Source: Trichopria drosophilae (Eukaryota > Arthropoda > Insecta > Hymenoptera > Diapriidae). From it: a stretch of 64,000 nucleotides of DNA. Shown here one piece after another: positions 10,294 to 21,254 of this stretch. The first letter of the stretch is position 1, and each line of letters begins with the position of its first letter. The position numbers and the translations under genes were made by a program. The notes beneath the pieces are model-generated. The model ran no database searches. It was not told where the DNA came from and was given only the letters and a program-made list of their open reading frames with translations. The stretch is taken from contig CM059582.1 of assembly GCA_030407085.1 (NCBI GenBank), positions 75,024,001-75,088,000 of the forward strand, in the 5' to 3' direction.

Positions 10294-11780
10294 CTGGACA
10301 GCATGGGAAAAAATAGAAAGATTTGAAGTGGGGGTAAGAATAGAATCGGACCATCAGCCAATAATGGCGAGAATAGGGAAGGAAATAATAAATGTAGAGG
10401 AGCAAAAGATAGAAGGGATAAAGGTGCAGGATTGGTCGGAAGAAGGGGAAAAGGAATATAGAAAGAGAATAGAAAGTATAGAATGGAATAGTGTAGGGGT
10501 AGAGGAAGGCTGGAGGGAAATGGAAGAAGTGGTGAAAAGAGCAACTCAGTATAAAGATAGAAAGAAAGTAAGAAAGATAGGGTGGACTCCGTGGTGGGAT
10601 AGAGAATGTAGAGAGGGAAAAAGAGCAGCACAAAAAGCGAAACGAAACTTTAGGAAAGCGAATGAGTTACATAGAGAAATAGCGAGGAATGAATTTTATA
10701 GAAAGAGAAGCGTGTATAGGGAGACATGTACTAAGAAAAAGCTAGCGTATAAGGAAAAAGAAGAAAAAGAAATAGAGGAGATAAAAACAGAAACTCAGGC
10801 ATGGAAGTTTATAAATAGATATAGGACCAGAAGGGAGCAGATGACGACGAAAATAAGTATAGGAGAATGGGCAGAGCATTTTAAGGGGGTCTTTGGAGGA
10901 GTATCAGAAATACATGAGTTTGTTAGAGAAAAGGAAGACTTCATAGGTGACAATAGTGACAGTTTAGAAGAGGGGGAGATATATAAAGAGATTATGAAGT
11001 TAAAGAAAGGAAAAGCAGCAGGGGAGGATGGGATTAAGAACGAAGCATGGATATCCGGTAGGCAGAAAATCGGGGGCAAGCTAGTAGAGATTATTAAGGG
11101 GGTATGGGAAGGAGAAGGTTTTCCTGATAAATGGAGGACTGGAGTGATCATCCCGATATGGAAGAAAGGGGATAGGGATAGTGTGGGTAATTATAGGGGG
11201 GTGATGTTAACCAGTACAGCTTATAAAATTTATGCCAATATTTTGAACAAGAAAATAGTGAAGGAATTAGATGATAAGAATGGGTGGAGTAGAACGCAAG
11301 CAGGTTTTAGAAAGGGTAGGGGAACTATAGAGAATATTGAAATAATGAAACATATAATAGGACGGAGGATAAAGGTAAAGGGGAAAAGATTGTGGGCATT
11401 TTTTATAGATCTAAAGGCGGCTTTTGACAATGTGGATAGAGAGGTATTGTGGTATATGATGCAGAAAAGAGGGATAAGCAAGGATCTAATAGAAAGGGTA
11501 AAGCAGATATACGAAGAAACTAGATGCAAGGTAAGAGTGGGAGGGAAGGAAAGTGAGGTATTCTGGGTAAGGAAAGGCGTTAGACAAGGATGCCCCTTAA
11601 GCCCAACCTTATTTAACATCTATTTAGCGGATTTAGAAGAACAGTTGAAAAAAGGTACAAAGGGGGTGAAGATAGGAAAAGATAGGATTTGGTGCCTAGA
11701 ATATGCAGATGACGTGGTACTCGTGGCAGAGGACGAAGAGGACATGAGAAGTATGATTAGGGGATTAAAGAGTTTTTTAA
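10286..11780 (+). pseudogene. LINE A ORF2, reverse transcriptase N-terminal part
   Basis: Starts with the displaced endonuclease end (SDHQPIMARIG) and runs into the LINE reverse transcriptase: KGKAAGEDGIKNEAW, PIWKKGDR, NYRGVML, QAGFRKGRGT, FFIDLKAAFDNVDR, GVRQGCPLSP and the catalytic LEYADDVVLVAE. The frame reaches 11780, where LINE B begins; it continues from 17262 in the same register once LINE B and one copy of the 266-bp repeat are ignored. Catalytic aspartates are intact. Confidence 0.85.
11515..11780 (+). repeat. 266-bp direct repeat flanking LINE B, left copy
   Basis: Matches 16996-17261 at constant offset 5481 with no indel and two visible differences (11558 and 11760). It encodes the RT segment with GVRQGCPL and YADD, so LINE A has this part of RT twice. 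Position exactly at both LINE B ends suggests a very long target duplication. Confidence 0.93.
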
Positions 11781-12009
11781 TAGATAGATAGATAATTTAT
11801 TGACCCTCAATTGAAATACATTTGATTCGTAAGGGTTGGATTGCACAGGTACAACTTAGGCAGCTTACACTTAAAATTAACATCTAGAAGCTACATAATA
11901 CATAATGACTAACATAGACGCAAAAGATAAAATCGCTGTTACTAACCAATAAGAACAAACAGAGTCGTATTTAGCCTATAATATAATTGAAAAAAATACA
12001 TTAAATAGT

Positions 12010-15000
12010 TTAGTACTCAAGCACAAATTGCCTTCTGACGAAACACGATTTTACAAAATAAAACAATATTCTAAGCGCGCTAATCTCCGATGAGTTAATT
12101 AAATAAGCCATTGATTCAAGAAAACAGCGGCCACCGAGCTTCGGGTTTCGCATCAGTCTCTTTCTTGAAGGTCGCGCAAGGGGGCAGTTACACAAAATAT
12201 GGGTCAAGGTCTCGTTTTCTAATAAATTACATAACGAACACATTTCAGATGGGTTATAAACATGACGAGTATTACCAATGTAAAGCGAACGCGAAAAAAT
12301 TGTAGAGGTTCTTAACTGGACCTTAAGGCTCAAAAAAGAGAGCTGGCAGCGGGAAGGGCACAAATTGGCCAGGCCGTCTGTAAACTGCCTAAAAATTGGT
12401 ATTTGAACCGAGTCGGACTGAAAATACCGTTGCAAATCCCGAGTACGTAACTCTGTCGCGAAGGCTTCACAAGTCCCTGGCAAACGGGCCTGCCAATTTC
12501 AATGGTAAAGTCGTCCCACAGTTCATCATAGGTCGACGAGCTCAGGACCCGCCTCAATTGCGTGACCCAATTTAGGGCTAACCCACTCGCAGTACCCATA
12601 CTGAGCTCATATAACCTACAGAGACCCATGCGCGCCAAATTTGTCGGCTCCAGACGCAGTAACCTAATAACAAACTGCAATGCACGTCTAATTATTTCTG
12701 CCGCAATACTGTAAAGGCCCAATTCAAGACGCAGAAGGTAGGCAGGTGTCGACCTGGGAAGCCTAAGCCATCTTTTAAAAAAATCTATTTGAGCAGTCTC
12801 AAGACGTTCGAGATGACCAAGGGCCCAACAGAGAGCTGCATATAACAAAATTGAAATAATAGATGCATTATACAATTTCAGGGCCGCGTCACACGAGTCA
12901 CTTTTTACAGAAGCCATTATAGCCAAAACTGACGCCGTAGCTTGGCGGGTTCTGACTATAGCATCCTCTGTAGCCTTCAGCCCTTTAGCCGATGACGAGA
13001 CAATTATACCCAGGTAACGATATAAAGATACAACCTCTATTTGTTCACTGTCAAGTAGAAAATTACAGGACGTGGCAACAATAGGACCACCTCTTCTAAA
13101 AATTACAATTTTCGTTTTCGAAGTGTTGACATAAAGTCCATTCAATGCACAATATGATCCAAGAACCCTCAGTTTTGACCTTAAATCAGCAGGAGAGTAG
13201 GCAAAAATCGCCAGGTCATCGGCATAAAGTAACATCATGAGGTCAAACGTTAACGTATAATCAACACCCCTTAGATGGTTGTCTCGAAAAAAGCTGACAA
13301 TATCCGAAATATAAAGGAGAAATAGCAACGGGCTCAATATTTCACCCTGAAGGACACCCTCAGTCACCTCCACCGACCCCGATGTACCGCTGCGACTAAT
13401 TACAGAAGACCTTGCCGAGTCATAAAAGGACTTGAGTAACCTAACTATCTTTGCGCTGACTCCAAGACTGTACAATTTATGCCACAGCTTGACATGGGGA
13501 ATAGAATCGAACGCTCTGCGAAAGTCGACGAAGAGGATGTAACATTTCGAATTCTTTTTCCTTAATTGTATTTGAACTGCTGCGTTCTGGACATAAATGT
13601 TCTCTTCCGCAGAGCGTCCCCTCCTAAAACCCGCCTGTTCTTCTGGAATTAATTTCCTTAACTCCGCCCGACGCTCCAATCTTGCAGTTATTATTTGCAT
13701 AAAAAGCTTTGTTAGTGCATTGGTTAAAGCTATAGCCCTGTAGTTTGCGGGAGCAGATCGATCACCCTTCTTAAAGAGCATGAAGAGATTGGCGAACATC
13801 CACCCCTGAGGGGGCATTTCATCGGAAAAAATCTGATTAAATAAATCAAGGATGAATGAAAACCAGTTGCCTGTAAGCATTTTCCAAATTTCCGCAGGGA
13901 TCCCGTCAGGGCCAACAGCTTTACCGGTCTTCAATCTCTTCATGCTCTCCAGAAGTTCACAGGGTGTAATGGCCATGTCTAGTTCATTGTCAAAAGTACC
14001 ATAAAACGTGAAAGGTGTAGAAGGCCTAGGAGGGTAGAGAAGACCAAGGTGCCGCTCCCATGCCTCCAGCGGCACAGAAGGGCTCTGCAAAGGAGCCCTC
14101 CTGTGCCTCCGAACCGCAGACCAGAAGCTCCCGGAATCGCCCACCTTAGAAAACGACTCAGCCACGCTCGAAAAGTACAATCTCTTTGCCGCAGTCGTCG
14201 TCCGCCTAAAGTCTTCTTTGGCTTTTAGGTATACGACCTCAAAGCTACGCTCGTAATTATTTGTACGCAAACGCTGCAAAGCTCTGTTCATAATTTTACG
14301 AGATTCTCTGCAGGATCTGTCATACCACCGAGACTCTGTGATATTATTGGATCCACCCCCTCTTATCGTTTTAACTAACCCAGCCTGCTCCGCAAACCCA
14401 ATTAAGTCCTGACAGAGTTCGTTAACTAAAAATGTATGCGCTTCGTGATTAAAATACAATTCATAGGGGTTCAGCTCGTCTAATCGACTACTTAGCCTAG
14501 ACGCTCCTTCCGCCGACCAGGTCACCGCACGCTTGCCCCCAAAGTTACCAATCTCCGATAACGCCGGGGAATTTTCCCACCTTAAATGAAAGGTAACTGT
14601 TACCGGAAGGTGGTCTGAGCCTCCACTGTCTGCGCCTACAAAAAAATCTTTAACAAAATGCAAAAAGCTAGCGGAGACCCAGACCAGGTCTACCGTACTG
14701 CGCCCGCCGGCGCCGATGAATGTCAACTGAGCAGGTGTGTCACCAGGCGAACGCCCATTTAGAAGTACATAATTATTTTCAAACATAAATTTATACAAAA
14801 TCTTGCCGCGCACATTACACCGGGGGTCACGGGCCCGCCGTTCATCAAGGAGCGAAGTACCAATAAATACATGCTGGCACTCACCTTCAAAATTAAGGTC
14901 ACCCAGTTAAAGTCTCCACCCAGAACAATTAAACTATTTGGATATCTATCATTAAGTGAGTCCATAACCATTTGTAACGTCTGAAGTTGCTCTTGAAGAT

Positions 15001-15436
15001 TTATACTTGGGGGAAAATATATTGATCCTTGAAGTATAGGAACCGGAAGAGTTTTCACTGAAATAAAAAGCCAGTAAGGGGAGACTTCAACCACTTCTGG
15101 AGACCCAATTGAAGGAAGTACCGTAATCAGACCGCCACTAAATCTTCCTGACGACCCCTGTCTATCAGCTGGTGCAGCAAACGATGAAAAACCCTCATAA
15201 GTAGCTGGCAGAGAGTACGTCGGAAGCCATGTCTCAGAATAGTTGGTGATGGCGTTAGTAGATGGTCTATCCGCCATAGAGAGGTTATGAGGTCCATGAA
15301 TATTACGGAATGTAATATGTAAAATACCATTCTGATGTGATGAGGCCTCCCTTGCAGGCCGACAACTCGGACTAATGGTAGCACCAGGAGTTCTTATAGG
15401 CAAAAGTCGATGGATAAGAGGGCGACGTGAAGCCAT
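12010..15436 (-). pseudogene. LINE B ORF2: endonuclease, reverse transcriptase, Cys/His tail
   Basis: Three overlapping frames. 15436-14759: endonuclease with ITFRNIHG-like start, YSETWL (catalytic Glu) and VLGGDFNW. A shift near 14890 leads to 14813-12330: the endonuclease end (DLVWVS, SDHLPVTV), then RT motifs KTGKAVGPDGIPAEIW, LFKKGDRSAPANYR, QAGFRRGRSAEEN, LFVDFRRAFDSIPH, GVLQGEILSP and catalytic YADDLAIFAYSP. A second shift near 12400 leads to 12483-12010, with the tail motif CSLCNLLENETLTHILCNCPL. Catalytic residues of both enzymes are present; only the two frameshifts break the product. The ATG at 15436 follows ORF1 by about 30 bases. Confidence 0.85.
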
Positions 15437-15468
15437 GCAGCCCCTAAAACTATTAGAAGGGACTGCCC

Positions 15469-16449
15469 CTAGGCATTTTTTGGAGAGTGCATCTCATTTG
15501 CGGTCAGTGATTGTTGACTAGCCTCACTTACGAAATTATCCGCACTATCTGACCATACAAACCAGTCACCGTCAATTTGGATTTTCCCGAACTTTCTAAT
15601 TACTTTTTTTTTATTTTGAACTGCCTGCCTGCATAGAACTCTTGCATGGTAGCTAATCTTACGCTCCTTCTCGGTTAAATCAGCTTCAATAAAAATAGAC
15701 TTACCGGCCAGCTTCTCCTTTTTATTCGCCATAATCTCATTCTTTATACTCGCTGAATTTAGTTCAACGAGAACAGAGGGCGGTTCCTTACGAATAATGT
15801 AAGCTGTGTCAACACTGTTTTTAACTTGAAAAGTTTTATCCAAGAAATCTTCTACACTATCTTTAATTTCGCCTTTGGTCTTCAGCCCTCGGATCACAAT
15901 ATTCTTTTTCCGTAATAGCTTATTACATTTTTCTTGTTCCGAGGTAAGCTTATTTATTTGCTCGTCTTTTTTAACCAAATCAGATCTTAATTCGGTTATT
16001 TCTTGGCTAACATCCTGACGTAGAGAGGCCATGGCAACCATATGCTCTTCATGATTTGAGTTCATCTTCGAAGACATTTGATTGATGGAATCCTGAATAC
16101 TTTGGAGTTGTGCTTTAAATTGGGCATCCATCATATGAGGTGCACTACTTACTTCCAAATCAATTTTTTCATTCAGTGTAGTGACACACTGCTTCTTTAA
16201 AACAGTAGTGACAGATGAAGCGTCTATATGGTGCTCGGGCGAGCGCCGTCGCTTGGGAGAGTCGAAGTAGTCAGTTATCGCCGAAGTATTAGAGTCCCTA
16301 TACGCAAGCCATTTTGTCGCAGTCGAAGGACGGCCCAATAATGCTGGACGGGACTTCTGTGGCTCAGGGGACTCCTCCTCTTGACCGTTCCGCACGCGGG
16401 ACGCACTGACTGGTAGGGAAGTGGGCGTATCAAAATCCTCCTTCTGCAT
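15469..16449 (-). CDS. LINE B ORF1 protein (coiled coil, L1-ORF1-like)
   Basis: About 326 residues from the ATG at 16449 (MQKEDFDTP); the frame is open further upstream only from a TTG. A polar N-terminus has SPKRRRSPEHH. A coiled coil follows (about residues 125-205, many Gln, Lys, Glu). Then KKNIVIRGLKTK starts the RNA-binding part, with a basic C-terminus (QNKKKVIRKFGK). The domain plan is the same as LINE A ORF1, but sequence and codon use differ. No stop or frameshift is visible. It would bind the LINE RNA. Confidence 0.8.
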   Translation of the reverse strand: MQKEDFDTPTSLPVSASRVRNGQEEESPEPQKSRPALLGRPSTATKWLAYRDSNTSAITDYFDSPKRRRSPEHHIDASSVTTVLKKQCVTTLNEKIDLEVSSAPHMMDAQFKAQLQSIQDSINQMSSKMNSNHEEHMVAMASLRQDVSQEITELRSDLVKKDEQINKLTSEQEKCNKLLRKKNIVIRGLKTKGEIKDSVEDFLDKTFQVKNSVDTAYIIRKEPPSVLVELNSASIKNEIMANKKEKLAGKSIFIEADLTEKERKISYHARVLCRQAVQNKKKVIRKFGKIQIDGDWFVWSDSADNFVSEASQQSLTANEMHSPKNA

Positions 16450-16995
16450 GTGTGAAGAGTTTCCTTCCACGACGTGCTGCCACAGTGGAAAAGCGAGGCA
16501 ATCAGAAGTAAACGACACAGCGCATGCTCCAAGTGAAGTCTGACGTATGATACGGAGACAACGTAGTCCAAGTGTGCAACAATGCTGCGCACACGACAAA
16601 TAACGAGCCGCGTGTTTTTATGCTCGCAGTAGATTTTTCCAGCACTACAATCTGACAGACGTCACTCCCTACATGGCAACATTTACGCTTTCACAAGACG
16701 GTGAACCGAAGTAGACACTGAAGACCGGCTATACATATCTCCCAACGACGATAAAAACAGATTCATCCAACTGCCATTTATAGGTTAGGATGACCACAGA
16801 ACTTTGACAGTAAAACTTTCACAATTGGAGGCGGAAAATCAGAAGACGAACAGTACAGTATCACTCGTACAGCACAAAAAACTTCATCACAACAAGCAAT
16901 TAAAAATAATTAAATTCTGACTTAATAAATTTATGCCAAATGTCAGAACACTATCAAGAAGCGTGTTAACCACTCAAACACCGGAAGTGCAATCC
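16450..16995 (-). promoter_or_regulatory. LINE B 5' UTR, presumed internal promoter region
   Basis: 546 bp between ORF1 and the 5' end of LINE B. LINE 5' UTRs usually carry an internal promoter; no specific element is recognised here, so the role rests on position. Confidence 0.35.
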
Positions 16996-17261
16996 AGAAA
17001 CTAGATGCAAGGTAAGAGTGGGAGGGAAGGAAAGTGAGATATTCTGGGTAAGGAAAGGCGTTAGACAAGGATGCCCCTTAAGCCCAACCTTATTTAACAT
17101 CTATTTAGCGGATTTAGAAGAACAGTTGAAAAAAGGTACAAAGGGGGTGAAGATAGGAAAAGATAGGATTTGGTGCCTAGAATATGCAGATGACGTGGTA
17201 CTCGTGGCAGAGGACGAAGAGGACATGAGAAGTATGATTAAGGGATTAAAGAGTTTTTTAA
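16996..17261 (+). repeat. 266-bp direct repeat flanking LINE B, right copy
   Basis: Second copy of 11515-11780, 264 of 266 bases the same by eye. From 17262 the sequence is single-copy LINE A again. Confidence 0.93.
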
Positions 17262-18314
17262 AGGGAAAAAGATTGGAATTAAACATAGAAAAATCGAAGA
17301 TAATAGGGTTTAGGAAAGGAGGGGGTAGGGAAAAAGAGAGGTTCTGGTGGTGGGGAAGAGAAAGAATAGAGGAAGTAAAGGAAGTAAAGTATTTAGGATA
17401 TATAATGAGCAGAAATAATGGAGAAGAAGACCAAGTTAGAGACAGGGTTAGGAATGCAAAGATAGTAATGGGGTGGGTTTGGAGTATGGGGGAGAGAAGA
17501 TTTAGTGGAGACATAAAATGGAGAATGAAACTATTTGATAGTTTAGTGAAAAGTGTAGTAATGTATGGAGTAGAGATTTGGGGATATCGAGAATGGGAGG
17601 AAATTGAGAGATTACAAGAAAGATATATTAAATGGGTTTTAGGTTTAGATAGGAGTACCCCTGGGTACATATGTAGAGAGGAACTGAAAAGGAGAAAGAT
17701 TAGGGTAGAAACAGGTAAAAGGGCAGGGAAATTTGATGAAAAGCTAGGCAAGGGAGAAATAAGTGCAATCGGAAGAGAATGTTGGAAAGAAAGAAAGAAA
17801 GGAAGGGGAGAAGGGGGATTATGAATGGACTAAAGAAAGTATGGAAAGAAGAGAATATATATGGAGATGTGGAGTGAGTGAGGAAGCATTAGAAGAGTTA
17901 GGTGAAAATAAATGGAATTGGATGATAGAAAAAGATGGTGAAATAGATAGACAAGAAAGATGGATAAAGATAAATGGGTCGAGGTCCTGTGGGAGGTATA
18001 AAAGAATATAGGTAGAGGACATACCGAAATATATAAAAAATGGTAAAAAGTGTGAAGGAAATGAAATAAAAACGATAGCCAGGTGGAGATGCGGAAATGA
18101 GGAATGGAATAATAGATATTGGATGAAAGAAAGGAATCGACAATGTAGAATTTGTGGGAGGGGAGAGGAGAATTTAGAGCATATGTTAAAAGAGTGTGAG
18201 GGTCTTGAAAGAATGAGAGGTAGTGTGAATGAAGTACTGGATGAGGATGGTAGAGGATATGTATGGATGAAGAGGGTGGAGAAAAAAAGAAAAGAAAAGG
18301 AATGTTGTGTATAG
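17018..18314 (+). pseudogene. LINE A ORF2, reverse transcriptase C-terminal part and Cys/His tail
   Basis: Frame 17018-17824 repeats the YADD segment and continues through the RT thumb (KSKIIGFRKGGG, VKYLGYIMS) and connection region (VVMYGVEIWGYREWEEIERLQ). A frameshift near 17780 moves to the frame of 17763-18011, which stops at 18009. That frame then continues to 18314 with CRICGRGEENLEHMLKECEG, a C-x2-C...H-x4-C motif usual at the end of LINE ORF2. So two lesions separate the tail from the enzyme. The 3' UTR is only about 135 bp. Confidence 0.8.
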
Positions 18315-18449
18315 GATAAGGAATATAAGTGTATATTAGAGTAGGAAGTAGAAGGGAGAGAATGAGAACGCATGTAAGATATAAGAAATAAGATATAAGA
18401 AACAGAAGTCATGTAATCACATGTATGTGGAACATTAAATAAATATATA

Positions 18450-18463
18450 TACAAAAAAATTCG
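18450..18463 (+). repeat. LINE A target-site duplication, right copy
   Basis: tacaaaaaaattcg, identical to 7958-7971. Gypsy pol resumes here in the frame it had on the left. Confidence 0.88.
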
Positions 18464-19881
18464 ACAAATAACATTTCTCAAATTAAAAGAGACAAGACAT
18501 CGAACAATTTAATAAAAACCAGAGAAACCAACTACAACGAAAAAGATATATTTTTAACATATACGGAGTTATTAAAAGAAAAACAAATACTAGGGGCAAC
18601 GACACCCAAAGCAACAGGTATTAGTCAAGAAATCATCTTACACACCATAAAACAGATGAAAAGGGCAGCAAAAATTAAAAACCTCTTACGTTTACAACAC
18701 TTAAACCGAGAAGAAACCGAGAGTGTAGAAAGACTCATAAATACTCACGCAGATGTCTTTCACTTACCTGACGAACCCTTAGGTTTTTCGCACCTTATTA
18801 AACACAAAATTTCGACTACGGATGACATCACAATCAATACTAAACAGTATAGATTTCCACCTATTTACAAAGAAGAAATAAATAAACAAGTTAAAGCACA
18901 ATTCGATACAGGAATAATTTAAAACCTTCAGATTCGCCCTATAATACTCCAATATGGATAGTACCGAAGAAAGCCGACAGTCAAGGAAATAAGAGATGGA
19001 GAATGGTACTTGACTTCAGAAAATTGAATGACAAATCAATCGGAGATTCCTACCCAATTCCTAACATTGTTGACATTTTGGACCAATTAGGCGGTGCTAA
19101 ATATTTTTCAGTATTCGATCTAGCTTCTGGTTTTCTCCAAATTAAAATGGACGAAAACGATTCACACAAAACAGCATTTTCTACGCCACATGGGCATTAC
19201 GAGTTCGATAGAATGTCGTTTGTTTTAAAAAACGCACCAGCTACATTTCAAAGGATAATGGATATAGTATTATCAGATTTGCAAGGCAACGAACTCTTTG
19301 TTTACCTTGATAACGTCGTTATTTACTCATCCTTAGTAAGAGAACATTCGATTAAATGCGAAAAATTAATAAACAAATTAAGAGAAGCTGACTTAAAATT
19401 ACAACCCGACAAATGCGAATTCTTAAGAAAAGAAGTCTGCTACTTAGGACTCATCATTGGAGAAAACGAATTAAAACCAGATCCTAATAAAATCAGCTGC
19501 GTAAAAAAATTCCCAACACCTAAAAATCAAAAAAACATAAGACAATTTTTAGGCTTAGCAGGATATTACAGACGATTTATATCAAATTTTTCTGGAATTG
19601 CAAAATCTTTATCCAACCTTTTAAAAAATAATGTACCGTTCATATTGGAAAAAGATGAAATAAATGCATTCGAAACACTTCGCGAAAAGCTATGCAACGC
19701 TCCGGTTCTACAATATCCAGAATTTAATAAACCCTTTATCATATCAACAGATGCATCAGGATTTGCAATAGGTGGAGTTTTATCTCAAGGAGAAGTAGGA
19801 AAAGATAGACCAATAGCTTATACATCTAGAGTTCTAAAAGATTACGAAAAAAATACGCAACTTACGACAAGGAAGCACTAG
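18464..19881 (+). pseudogene. pol: Gypsy reverse transcriptase
   Basis: Ty3/gypsy RT. The leader and the PxxxxEINKQV segment run to a stop at 18920, where a small indel shifts the frame; from 18922 to 19881 the enzyme is open. Motifs: PSDSPYNTPIWIVPKK, WRMVLDFRKLND, SVFDLASGFLQIKM (first catalytic Asp), TAFSTPHGHYEF, APATFQRIMD, and FVYLDNVVIYSS. The last is normally a YLDD box; here its second Asp is Asn (codon AAC, 19311-19313), which should abolish polymerisation. FLGLAGYYRRFI and the first RNase H strand (ISTDASGFAIGGVLSQ) follow. One extra A near 19850 ends the frame at 19881. Confidence 0.88.
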
Positions 19882-20110
19882 CCATATATTACGCAAACCG
19901 TCATTTCAGACCTTATGTTTACGGTCGTCAATTTACAGTATACACAGACCATAAACCTCTTATGTCTTTTAAAACCAAAAAGGACCCTAATTTGAGAGTA
20001 GCAAAATGGATGTATAATCTATTAGAATATGAGTTCGATGTAAAACATAAATCTGAAACATTAAATGCAAATGCGGACGCTTTATCAAGAAACCCAGTTG
20101 GAATATATCA
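19855..20110 (+). pseudogene. Gypsy RNase H, C-terminal part
   Basis: After the frameshift near 19850 the domain continues in another frame: YDKEALAIYYA (catalytic Glu), YTDHKPLMSFK (Asp), DPNLRVAKWMYNLLEYEFDV, and NANADALSRNPV (last Asp). RNase H removes the RNA strand during reverse transcription. The catalytic residues are preserved across the two frames, so only the shift disrupts it. Confidence 0.82.
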
Positions 20111-20139
20111 AGTAGAAGGTGTAGAACAACAAACAAATC

Positions 20140-21240
20140 TCAATATTATAGCCACAAATATAATGAAAAGAATGGGATGGAAAGGTACAGGAATAGGTAA
20201 ATATAATCAAGGAATAAGAAAACCAGTATCAGTTAAAAGCCAAACAGATAAAAAAAGGATTAGGATACAAGAAGCAAAACCACGAATACGTCTTTTTCAA
20301 CTACGAAAAACCATTATCAGAAACTAAATTACCTTACATTACATTCATAAAAAGTGACGAAATTATAAACAAACCCAATAGTCAGAAACATATACTACCA
20401 CACAACTGAATTTACAAGTAAACAATACCAAAGGCAATCATTAAAACAAATTACAATGGACTTGAATACAATCTTTCTAAAGCAATACCATTTTGTACCA
20501 AATGCAATAAACTCAATCATACAATAGAAGATTACCATACAGAAAATACGAAATACGAAACATATAACAAGCAACGGGATAACGAAAATATAAAAATAGA
20601 AACTAACGATGCAATACCTTTTACAAAAGAAGAATTACTATTAAAATCTCAACATTACAACTGTTGCACAAATAGAAATAAATAATAATCAATCACTACG
20701 GAGAAGTACACGAAATACAAGACCACCAGATAGACTAGATATTATAAACACAAAGAAGAAAAGATTACCCACCAACAATGCACAACCATGTAGAAAACGA
20801 GGCAGACCATCAAAAAATCACCAAGTTGATTTTGATAAAATCGATTATATAGACGAAGATGGCAACATAATAACGCAAGACGTCCATGATAACGAAAATA
20901 AAGATACAAAAAGGAATATGTTAAAATATAAAATTAGGAAGATAATTTTATATTTAAAAAGGACGAAGAAATAATTAAGGAAAAAAACGATAACACAGAT
21001 AACGATGATGAAGTTGATGATGACAGCAATGACGAAGATGATGATGATGACGATGATAATAATGATGAAGATAATGATGAAACAGATAACAAAATCAACG
21101 AAACAAACAACTATTATAGAAATAATATAATAGAAATCGGAAACCAATTATATATGCAAAAAGATAATCTAACATATTTTCTAACTACATCTGGACAATC
21201 ATGCGACGAAAGATCAAATAAATTAAATGACAGGAATGAA
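20140..21240 (+). pseudogene. Gypsy pol linker with G-patch, knuckle-like, AT-hook-like and acidic segments
   Basis: Between RNase H and integrase. A G-patch follows within about 20 residues: IMKRMGWKGTGIGKYNQGI (about 20158-20215), matching the GWxxGxGIGxxxxG pattern. A frameshift near 20250 leads to a GLGY word and then FCTKCNKLNHTIEDYH (about 20490-20537), like a CCHC knuckle with the last Cys replaced by Tyr. Then RRSTRNTRPPDRL and KRGRPSK (about 20797-20817), an AT-hook core. The end (20960-21110) is Asp/Asn/Glu-rich. Several stops and shifts show decay. G-patches bind RNA or activate helicases, and in betaretroviruses one sits next to protease; its role here is unknown. Confidence 0.6.
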
Positions 21241-21254
21241 TAACCAAAATACAA

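Larger units (their letters stand above)
11781..16995 (-). mobile_element. LINE B, full-length-like non-LTR retrotransposon inside LINE A
   Basis: Opposite in strand to LINE A, 5.2 kb. On the minus strand it has a 5' UTR (16995-16450), ORF1 (16449-15469), ORF2 (15436-12010) and a 3' UTR ending in repeats of TATC (plus-strand tagatagatagata at 11781). The microsatellite tail replaces poly(A). It is flanked by the 266-bp direct repeat. ORF2 has two frameshifts. Codon use is balanced, unlike the purine-rich LINE A. Confidence 0.88.
7972..18449 (+). mobile_element. LINE A, full-length-like non-LTR retrotransposon
   Basis: Inserted in gypsy pol with a 14-bp target duplication. Without LINE B and its flanking repeat it is about 5.0 kb. 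It has a 5' UTR (7972-8497), ORF1, and an ORF2 with apurinic-type endonuclease, reverse transcriptase and a C-terminal cysteine-histidine motif, then a short 3' UTR ending in ataaatatata. Codons are strongly A/G-rich on the coding strand (Glu, Lys, Arg, Gly), unlike the gypsy host. Frameshifts near 10285 and 17780 and a stop at 18009 make ORF2 defective. I do not assign a clade. Confidence 0.88.

Noticed and set aside
20845..21147. Minus-strand Ile/Val-rich frame as a membrane protein
   Set aside because: Antisense of the Asp/Asn-rich gypsy linker.
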